Shown here one piece after another: positions 8,328 to 13,708 of a stretch of 13,708 nucleotides of DNA. Position numbers and translations under genes: made by a program. Origin of the DNA: Bacteroidota bacterium. GTDB taxonomy: Bacteria > Bacteroidota > Bacteroidia > Flavobacteriales > Weeksellaceae. The notes beneath the pieces are model-generated. The model had not been told where the DNA came from and searched no databases. It saw only the letters and a program-made list of their open reading frames with translations. Location: NCBI GenBank assembly GCA_023433225.1, contig JAEZDQ010000199.1, positions 1 through 13,708 on the forward strand. Direction: 5' to 3'. How positions within the stretch are numbered: the first letter of the stretch is position 1; every line of letters starts with the position of its first letter.

Positions 8328-9083
8328 ATGATTTTTGATATTTTTAAACCAAAGAAAAAAGACACTCCATTTGCCTATACTTTTTCAAAAGCGTTTATAG
8401 ACATCCATTCCCATATCATTCCTGAAATTGACGATGGGGCCAAAAGCATTAACCATTCTTTGGAATTATTGATGCGGATGCGAAAACTCGGTATCCGGAA
8501 TTTTGTCTGTACACCCCATGTGATTGAGGGTATGTGGGAAAATTCCACAGAAAAAATTAAGGTCGCGCTCGAAAATTTAAAACCCGTTGTGGCTCAAACA
8601 CCGGGACTGGAAGACGTTCAGATTCGCGCAGCAGCTGAATATATGATGGATGATAATTTCATCCGTTTATTGGACAACAAAGACATTTTACCCATCAAAG
8701 ACAATAAAATATTGGTAGAAATGTCTTACCTCGCACCACCGGCCAACCTGTATGAAACCTTGGCAGAGATTCAGGTAAAAGGTTACGAACCGATACTCGC
8801 CCACCCGGAAAGGTACCAAGCTTATCACTCCGATTTGGAGCAGTACCATCGATTAAAATCTGCGGGCGTTTCATTCCAGCTTAACATGATTGCGCTGACG
8901 AATTATTACGGAAAAGAAGTACACGAAACCGCATTGTGGCTGCTTAGAAATAATCTGATCGATTTTGCGGGATCCGACCTCCACCACATGAAACACATGG
9001 GGGCTATCAAGTCGTTGACTCGGCGCGAAGACATGATGGAATTACTCATCCCCATTTTGGAAAATAACCAATCATTGAATTAA
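8328..9083 (+). CDS. PHP-domain tyrosine-protein phosphatase (CpsB/YwqE type)
   Basis: This 251-residue, probably cytoplasmic protein belongs to the PHP-superfamily phosphatases typified by CpsB and YwqE. These are metal-dependent enzymes that dephosphorylate bacterial tyrosine kinases (BY-kinases) controlling capsule and exopolysaccharide synthesis. The metal-binding residues are in place: DIHSHIIPEIDDGA (His27, His29), TPHV (His64), AAEYMMDD (Glu104), LAHPERY (His159) and GSDLHH (Asp217, His219). The short N-terminus MIFDIFKPKKK is basic and not a signal peptide. In many genomes this gene sits with a Wzc-like kinase and sugar-transfer genes; here it stands alone between two tRNA synthetase genes, so its partner kinase must be elsewhere. 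Histidinol phosphatase of the PHP type is the main alternative, but the DIHSHxxPxIDDGA signature favours CpsB/YwqE. The fold is sure; the substrate is inferred. Confidence 0.88.
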   Translation: MIFDIFKPKKKDTPFAYTFSKAFIDIHSHIIPEIDDGAKSINHSLELLMRMRKLGIRNFVCTPHVIEGMWENSTEKIKVALENLKPVVAQTPGLEDVQIRAAAEYMMDDNFIRLLDNKDILPIKDNKILVEMSYLAPPANLYETLAEIQVKGYEPILAHPERYQAYHSDLEQYHRLKSAGVSFQLNMIALTNYYGKEVHETALWLLRNNLIDFAGSDLHHMKHMGAIKSLTRREDMMELLIPILENNQSLN

Positions 9084-9100
9084 TTCATACAGAATTAATT
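9078..9100. terminator. Hairpin at the end of the phosphatase gene
   Basis: AATTAATTC and GAATTAATT form a perfect 9-bp inverted repeat around ATACA, and the repeat includes the phosphatase stop codon region. It is AT-rich and is not followed by a T run on the plus strand, so it is a weak terminator candidate. It may act together with the second repeat 11 bases downstream. Confidence 0.35.
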
Positions 9101-9111
9101 AAAATAGCGGT

Positions 9112-9128
9112 TTGAGGAATTTCCTCAA
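9112..9128. terminator. Palindrome between convergent phosphatase and serS genes
   Basis: TTGAGGAA-T-TTCCTCAA is a perfect 8+8 inverted repeat. As RNA it would fold with a small loop (stem TTGAGG/CCTCAA, loop AATTT). It lies 14 bases beyond the serS stop and 29 beyond the phosphatase stop. It is likely a shared terminator for the convergent genes, but there is no strong T tract on either side. Confidence 0.45.
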
Positions 9129-9141
9129 TAAATAAGGATTG

Positions 9142-10407
9142 TTAAATATATTCAAAACCGGTATAAGAACGGAGTGTTTCCGGAATTCTTACCGAGCCGT
9201 CCGGTTGCTGGTGGTTTTCCAATATACTGGCTAAAATTCTCGGCAAAGCCAGCGCGCTTCCGTTCAATGTATGACAAAGTTTATTTTGATTTTCATCTTT
9301 GAAACGCAGTTTCAAACGGTTCGCCTGAAATGTCTCGAAATTAGAAACCGAACTTACTTCAAGCCATTTTTCCTGAGCGGCTGAAAATACTTCGAAATCA
9401 TAAGTCATCGCCGATGCAAATCCGGTATCGCCCCCGCACAAACGCAAGATACGGTAAGGCAATTCCAAATCTTCCAAAAGGCCTTTTACATGGCTCACCA
9501 TTTCTTCCAAAGCATCGTAAGAATTTTCCGGTTTTTCGATGCGGACGATTTCCACTTTTTCAAACTGGTGCAAACGGTTCAGCCCACGAACATCTTTTCC
9601 GTAACTTCCCGCTTCACGTCGGAAACAAGGGGAATAAGCCGTCAATTTTATAGGAAGTTCACTGGCGTTCAATAATTCGTCGCGATAAATATTGGTCACA
9701 GGGACTTCAGAAGTCGGAATCAAATATAAATTGTCTTCATTGACAAAATACATCTGGCCTTCCTTGTCGGGAAGCTGCCCCGTACCATATCCGGATGCTT
9801 CATTTACCACAAACGGCGGGATGATTTCGGTATAACCTGCTTCAGTATTTTTATCCAAGAAATATTGGATGAGTGCACGTTGAAGCCGCGCGCCTTTTCC
9901 GATGTAAACCGGGAATCCGGCACCGGTAATTTTAACGCCCAATTCGAAGTCAATCAGGTTAAATTTTTTAGCTAAATCCCAATGCGGCAAAGCTTCAGGC
10001 TTTGGAGAAGCATCTCCTTTTGAAAAGACGACTTCGTTGTCTTCTGCGCTCTTTCCGGCTACTACATTTTCGTGCGGAATATTTGGAATTTGATAAAGAA
10101 TCGTTTTTAATGATTCTTCATATTTTGCCAACAAATCCTGTAATTCTTTGGTCTGCGTTTTTTGTTCAGCCGATTTTTGTTTCAACAGGTTTGCTTCTTC
10201 AGTTTTTCCCTGTTGAAATAACTGCCCGATTTCTTTCGAAAGTTTATTGGATTCTGCTAAAAGGTTGTCTAAGTCAAACTGGGTTTTGCGACGAAACTCA
10301 TCGACATTCAATACCTCATCGACTAATTCCAATTGTTTGAAATTCCTTTTTTTAAGCCCTTCAATAACTCTGTCCTTATTTTCCTGAATAGCAGATACGA
10401 CCAACAT
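9142..10407 (-). CDS. serS: Seryl-tRNA synthetase
   Basis: This cytoplasmic class II aminoacyl-tRNA synthetase charges tRNA-Ser (and tRNA-Sec where present) with serine. At 421 residues it has the normal bacterial length. Residues about 1-105 form the long antiparallel coiled-coil arm that grips the tRNA-Ser variable arm, visible as a Glu/Lys/Gln-rich stretch. The catalytic core has LIPTSEVPVTN (229-239) and motif 2 at PCFRREAGSYGKDVRGLNRLH (260-280). The serine-binding LEVSSVSNFETFQANRL (349-365) follows, and motif 3 is at NGSALALPRILASILEN (382-398). All motifs are intact, and the protein ends with the usual short ETLRSYTGFEYI tail. A near-ideal -7 element lies 16 bases upstream of ATG 10405-10407, so serS is probably transcribed from its own promoter, with possible read-through from the repeat-protein gene behind it. 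Confidence 0.98.
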   Translation of the reverse strand: MLVVSAIQENKDRVIEGLKKRNFKQLELVDEVLNVDEFRRKTQFDLDNLLAESNKLSKEIGQLFQQGKTEEANLLKQKSAEQKTQTKELQDLLAKYEESLKTILYQIPNIPHENVVAGKSAEDNEVVFSKGDASPKPEALPHWDLAKKFNLIDFELGVKITGAGFPVYIGKGARLQRALIQYFLDKNTEAGYTEIIPPFVVNEASGYGTGQLPDKEGQMYFVNEDNLYLIPTSEVPVTNIYRDELLNASELPIKLTAYSPCFRREAGSYGKDVRGLNRLHQFEKVEIVRIEKPENSYDALEEMVSHVKGLLEDLELPYRILRLCGGDTGFASAMTYDFEVFSAAQEKWLEVSSVSNFETFQANRLKLRFKDENQNKLCHTLNGSALALPRILASILENHQQPDGSVRIPETLRSYTGFEYI

Positions 10408-10423
10408 TTTTCAAAATTTTAGG

Positions 10424-10455
10424 CAAAGGTAGGTTTTGAAGTCTTAATTCAGAAA
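10424..10455 (-). promoter_or_regulatory. Candidate promoter of serS
   Basis: On the minus strand TACCTTTG (10424-10431) followed by C is a perfect match to the flavobacterial -7 consensus TAnnTTTG. TTTCTG (10450-10455) is a -33 candidate at an 18-base spacing. Transcription would start only about 10 bases before the serS ATG. This is the best promoter match in the window. Confidence 0.6.
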
Positions 10456-10476
10456 TTAGAAGTCAGAATTTTAAAT

Positions 10477-12042
10477 TTATTTGACGATTAATTTTTTGGT
10501 TTCCACGAAACCTTCAGATTGAATTCTAATCAAATAAATTCCTTTGGGAATCAATCCTAAATCAAGCATTTGATTATCAGAAATTCCGCTAAATTCACGA
10601 ATCATTATACCCGAAAAATCCAGAATCTGAACCTGATTTTTATTTCTGGATAAACCTTTTATCACAAATGAGTTCGAGGTTGGATTGGGAGCAATTTGAA
10701 TTTTTGAATTAACTGAAATTTCTTCTATGGAAAGCCCTTCGTAAATTTTATAACAAGCCAGGCTCAAATGGGTTCCGTTTAAAACCAATAAGCGATCGTT
10801 TCCAATAAAAGTAGCTTTTGTCGGTTCATCATGTAGGGAAGGATGGATTTTCGTCAAGGTAACTCCGTTATTCCCGAATTGGGAATCGTAATTTCCGTTG
10901 CCGTCCAAACCTAATAAAACGAACTTTGTATATGGCTCATTATTTTCCAAAGCAAATCCGATTTGAATAAGATGTTGGCCGTCTGGAGTCACTTTAAATG
11001 TTCTCTGATATTGCGTAAAATTTCCGGAAACCAAATTCTCCAAATGCGTAGAAACCGTTCCATTATTTCCGAAATTAAAATTAACTGTCCCATCCGGCAT
11101 GAATTCAGTGATTTCCATCCAATATACAGTTCCGACGAGGTTGTTGGCTGAATAAAGAATTTTCCCGTCAGGCTTTAATTCGATGGAACTGAAATCGTAT
11201 AGATTCCCTTCTGACAAAGGAATTACACGTGTTCCAGATTGGTTGAAGGAAGTATCTAAAGTACCATTGGAATTAAATTTCGCCAATACATAATTGTATG
11301 CCCCTTGATTATCGAGAATATAATCCAATACAATCAAGCTGCCATCCGGATTGAGTTTCAAATCGCGCAGTACATCAAAATTTGAATAATTATATTTGAG
11401 AATTCCGCCATTCCCAAATGAAGAAACCAAATCGCCATTCGCATTAATTTTCATGAGATATAAGCCCGGAGTTCCGGTATCATTCCGTGAATAATTTCCG
11501 CCGATGACGAATTCATGTTCATGGGTTTCAAGGAAACTTGAAGTATTGGCTCCACCTTCGATGGAAAAAAATGCCATTCCGTTATTCCCGAAACCTGATA
11601 CAAAATTCCCGTCCGTGTCCAGTTTGATAACCAATGCTTTTCGTTCATTGCTTGCATTCAGGAAAACACCTCCCAAAACATAAATATAATTATCATGTGA
11701 AGTCAATATGTCATAGACATAAATCAGTCCGTTGCTGATGTTGATTTTTTTGAAGCCATTGTCTGCAAAAGCGGTATTCAATTGACCATCGGGAAAGAAT
11801 TTCCCAATCAGAATATTGTCATTAAATGCAGTCAAATCAGGACTGTAATTGTAATTGGTACCCGTAAAAATATTTTGGTTTTGGTCTATGGTCATTGCCA
11901 TGCTCCACCGGCCGTTTACAACGTTTGGTAAATTATTTTGATGGATGGCAATGCCGTTATTTCCAAACGTATCATCCAGAATTCCGTACTGAGAATATAA
12001 AACGAACGGCAAAAAAAGAAGACAGTATAAAATGTTTCTCAT
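10477..12042 (-). CDS. Secreted delta-60 repeat protein with T9SS sorting domain (copy 1)
   Basis: A 521-residue surface or secreted protein of unknown function. Residues 1-17 are a Sec signal peptide (MRNILYCLLFLPFVLYS, then QYG). The body carries delta-60 repeats of the form G-x-hydrophobic-D-x-x-F-G-x-x-G. Seven motifs have their central aromatic near residues 26, 92, 151, 209, 266, 324 and 389, that is, about 60 residues apart. After a short cap (LVLNGTHLSLACYKIYEG), about residues 447-521 form a type A T9SS sorting domain (IAPNP at 450-454, GIYLIRI, ending VETKKLIVK). Seven evenly spaced units suggest a seven-bladed beta-propeller (inferred). ATG 12042 is chosen because it gives a clean signal peptide; a TTG at 12087 would add 15 residues and coincides with the -33 element. 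Its upstream neighbour is a clear paralogue. No catalytic motif is seen, so binding or adhesion is only a guess. Confidence 0.88.
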   Translation of the reverse strand: MRNILYCLLFLPFVLYSQYGILDDTFGNNGIAIHQNNLPNVVNGRWSMAMTIDQNQNIFTGTNYNYSPDLTAFNDNILIGKFFPDGQLNTAFADNGFKKINISNGLIYVYDILTSHDNYIYVLGGVFLNASNERKALVIKLDTDGNFVSGFGNNGMAFFSIEGGANTSSFLETHEHEFVIGGNYSRNDTGTPGLYLMKINANGDLVSSFGNGGILKYNYSNFDVLRDLKLNPDGSLIVLDYILDNQGAYNYVLAKFNSNGTLDTSFNQSGTRVIPLSEGNLYDFSSIELKPDGKILYSANNLVGTVYWMEITEFMPDGTVNFNFGNNGTVSTHLENLVSGNFTQYQRTFKVTPDGQHLIQIGFALENNEPYTKFVLLGLDGNGNYDSQFGNNGVTLTKIHPSLHDEPTKATFIGNDRLLVLNGTHLSLACYKIYEGLSIEEISVNSKIQIAPNPTSNSFVIKGLSRNKNQVQILDFSGIMIREFSGISDNQMLDLGLIPKGIYLIRIQSEGFVETKKLIVK

Positions 12043-12057
12043 AGAATTAATTTTAGA

Positions 12058-12087
12058 GAAATTTACACTGTAAATATTGAAATGCAA
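12058..12087 (-). promoter_or_regulatory. Candidate promoter of repeat-protein copy 1
   Basis: On the minus strand TTG (12085-12087, the end of a TTTTTG run) is followed after 19 bases by TAAATTTC (12058-12065), one mismatch from TAnnTTTG. It lies in the 77-base gap between the two repeat-protein genes, 15 bases before the ATG. It suggests copy 1 can be transcribed apart from copy 2. Confidence 0.45.
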
Positions 12088-12119
12088 AAATTTATTTCAA
12101 TCCCAACGAACTTGATTTT

Positions 12120-13607
12120 TTATTGAACAATTAATTTTTTTGTTTCGGAATCATTAATTTTTATCAGATAAATTCCTTTGGGAATAGCACCTAATTCAAT
12201 TTTTTGGTTATCCCGAACGGCTTTAAATTCCCGGATTGATTTTCCCGACAAATCAAAAATTTGAATTGTATTGTCATTTCCTTTCAAACCGCTGATAAAA
12301 AATGAATTAGGAGTAGGATTTGGCACTATCAGAACGTTTGATTCCATTGACAAATTTTCTGCTGACATAATATCTCGAATTCTGTAACATGCCATACTTA
12401 AGTTATTATAATTTAACACAAGTATTTTCTCTGTTCCCATAAATTTGGCATCCACAGCTACATCATACGAAGACTCTGTTACATCAGTTACAACTTTCCC
12501 GTTTATACCAAAACTTGAATCATCAACTCCAGTTAAAGTATATGCAGCCAATCCAAATAAATAGTTGTTATTAGACCCAACATATCCTATTTGATATACC
12601 CTGTTTGAAATTAATAAATTAGTCGGGATTTCAGTATTATAATTAAATTCTGAAATATTCATTCCCCCATCCCCAAAGTTGGTATCTATACTTAAATTCT
12701 CTGTATTATATCGTTTCAAGAAAAAGTTAGTGCCATTATAGTCTCCTGATGTATATAATTTACTTTGGTTGTATTCAATGGAACGAATTCTTTCCAAGGG
12801 TTCATCCATTGCCAATGTTAAATCTTCACTTCCAATAGCGTTGAGTTTAAATAAATTATAGGTTCCGTCTTGAATTAATGACAGTCCATAAAGATTATCT
12901 TCATCGTCACGTGTAAAATCCACATATCTGATATAATTATTTGGATTAGGATGCCATATGTGCTTACGTCCATTGTTAGCATATGAAGCCACCAATTGCC
13001 CTGACTCATTCAATTTGGTAAAAATTATTCCTTCCGGCTCTATCATACCACCAATTTTTTCCGCCAATAAATAATTTCCATCTTCTAATTCTATTATTTT
13101 TTGAGCATAACACTCCCCACAACCCCACGTATAAATACCCTGGTTTCCAAATTCAGAATCATAGGTTCCGGATAAATCAATTTTCACAACATATGTTCTA
13201 AAATCATCCATCGCTTCTTTATGCATGCTCGATATAGGGATAAGAAAAAACCCATCATCCGTCAATGTAAAATCATTTGCTGAAATTGAATAGTCCTCTA
13301 TAAATAATCGCTTAAATCCATTTTCGCCAAATGAAATGTCTATAGTCCCATCTGATAAATACTTAACTATAAAAACTGCACTATCCCATATACCATGATT
13401 AGGATTAAATTCAGTATTATAATTTCCCACAATGTATATATTATCATTTGGATCAATAGCCATTGTGATAAATCGTGGATTCAATAAATCTTCCGGAATA
13501 TCTGTATTATATACAATCCCGCCATCCCCAAACGTTTCATCAAGGATACCATATTGAGAAAAGGAAAAAAAGGGGATCAGGAAAATAGTAAATAATAAAT
13601 TTCTCAT
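12120..13607 (-). CDS. Secreted delta-60 repeat protein with T9SS sorting domain (copy 2)
   Basis: A 495-residue paralogue of its downstream neighbour, of unknown function. Residues 1-17 are a Sec signal peptide (MRNLLFTIFLIPFFSFS, then QYGILDETFG, almost the same as copy 1). Delta-60 motifs are centred near residues 26, 93, 153, 209, 310 and 366. A degenerate unit (AIGSEDLTLAMDE, about 257-269) fills the expected fifth place, giving the same seven-unit layout. The cap LVLNYNNLSMACYRI (396-410) and the type A T9SS sorting domain (VPNP at 428-431, PKGIYLIKI, ending ETKKLIVQ) match copy 1 closely, while the middle has diverged. Copy 2 also has a Cys pair (WGCGECY, 161-167) that copy 1 lacks. 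Sampled lines look more AT-rich than sprA (about 22-40% against 45% G+C). Expected location is the cell surface via T9SS; the ligand is unknown. The ATG at 13607 sits inside an 11-bp inverted repeat. Confidence 0.88.
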   Translation of the reverse strand: MRNLLFTIFLIPFFSFSQYGILDETFGDGGIVYNTDIPEDLLNPRFITMAIDPNDNIYIVGNYNTEFNPNHGIWDSAVFIVKYLSDGTIDISFGENGFKRLFIEDYSISANDFTLTDDGFFLIPISSMHKEAMDDFRTYVVKIDLSGTYDSEFGNQGIYTWGCGECYAQKIIELEDGNYLLAEKIGGMIEPEGIIFTKLNESGQLVASYANNGRKHIWHPNPNNYIRYVDFTRDDEDNLYGLSLIQDGTYNLFKLNAIGSEDLTLAMDEPLERIRSIEYNQSKLYTSGDYNGTNFFLKRYNTENLSIDTNFGDGGMNISEFNYNTEIPTNLLISNRVYQIGYVGSNNNYLFGLAAYTLTGVDDSSFGINGKVVTDVTESSYDVAVDAKFMGTEKILVLNYNNLSMACYRIRDIMSAENLSMESNVLIVPNPTPNSFFISGLKGNDNTIQIFDLSGKSIREFKAVRDNQKIELGAIPKGIYLIKINDSETKKLIVQ

Positions 13608-13632
13608 AGTTTTTGCTTTTGCTATGAGAAAT
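13599..13632 (-). repeat. 11-bp inverted repeat spanning the start codon of copy 2
   Basis: ATTTCTCATAG (13599-13609) and CTATGAGAAAT (13622-13632) are perfect inverted copies separated by 12 bases. On the minus strand the downstream arm holds the ATG of the repeat-protein gene and the upstream arm overlaps a -7-like element. If both arms are transcribed the start codon would be paired; otherwise the repeat may be an operator. Confidence 0.6.
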
Positions 13633-13635
13633 ATA
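13628..13635 (-). promoter_or_regulatory. Candidate -7 element of repeat-protein copy 2
   Basis: TATATTTC on the minus strand is one mismatch from TAnnTTTG and matches the TAAATTTC before copy 1; both continue as CTC. The nearest TTTG upstream is 26 bases away (13662-13665), longer than the usual spacing, so the -33 part is weak. Confidence 0.35.
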
Positions 13636-13655
13636 CAATTATATTTTGAAATTCT

Positions 13656-13708
13656 TTATTTCAAATCAGGGCGAGTCGGACGGACTTCAATTTTACTGGG
13701 TAAAGTCC
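13656..13708 (-). CDS. Possible C-terminal tail of a further minus-strand gene
   Basis: Reading in from the right edge on the minus strand, one frame gives TLPSKIEVRPTRPDLK and then a TAA stop (13656-13658), 48 bases before the start of copy 2. A second frame is also open and ends in TGA at the ATTTGA near 13662. The first is more protein-like, but 16 codons are too few to identify a family. It may be the end of the next upstream gene, or simply non-coding. Confidence 0.3.
   Translation of the reverse strand, partial: TLPSKIEVRPTRPDLK

Noticed and set aside
12043..12087. 15-residue extension of repeat-protein copy 1 from a TTG
   Set aside because: It would precede a complete signal peptide, and the TTG coincides with a well-spaced -33 element.
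10477..13607. Repeat proteins as part of a defence, toxin or mobile system
   Set aside because: No nuclease, toxin, transposase or phage-like domain is visible; signal peptide, delta-60 units and sorting domain account for the full length of both proteins.

Overview
The window looks like a chromosomal segment of a member of the Bacteroidota, most likely class Flavobacteriia. Three things point there. The left third is the C-terminal part of SprA, the outer-membrane translocon of the type IX secretion system (T9SS). Three other proteins end in type A T9SS sorting domains. Several upstream regions carry the Bacteroidota-type -7 element (TAnnTTTG or one-mismatch variants) with no Shine-Dalgarno sequence near the starts.

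Layout. Bases 1-5590 (+) hold a probable sprA-gcvH-vanZ operon: SprA (5' end outside the window), glycine cleavage H protein, and a small VanZ-family membrane protein whose start overlaps gcvH. Bases 5635-6675 (+) encode a secreted endonuclease I family nuclease with a T9SS sorting domain, followed by a terminator hairpin that runs directly into the hisS promoter. Bases 6763-8139 (+) are hisS. After a 188-base AT-rich gap comes an orphan PHP-domain (CpsB/YwqE-type) tyrosine phosphatase (8328-9083, +). It converges with serS (9142-10407, -) across a short gap holding two inverted repeats. Upstream of serS on the minus strand are two tandem paralogues, 10477-12042 and 12120-13607, both secreted delta-60-repeat proteins with T9SS sorting domains. 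The right edge may hold the last 16 codons of another minus-strand gene.

How it fits together. hisS, serS and gcvH are housekeeping genes. The secretion theme is SprA plus three predicted T9SS clients (one nuclease and two repeat proteins), though T9SS cargo is scattered widely in these genomes, so the co-location may be chance. The two repeat proteins are the least understood part. Each has seven motif positions about 60 residues apart, which suggests, without proving, a seven-bladed beta-propeller displayed on the cell surface. No RNA gene, CRISPR array, insertion sequence or prophage was recognised, and no gene-free stretch exceeds 300 bases. I found no convincing new defence or mobile system here.
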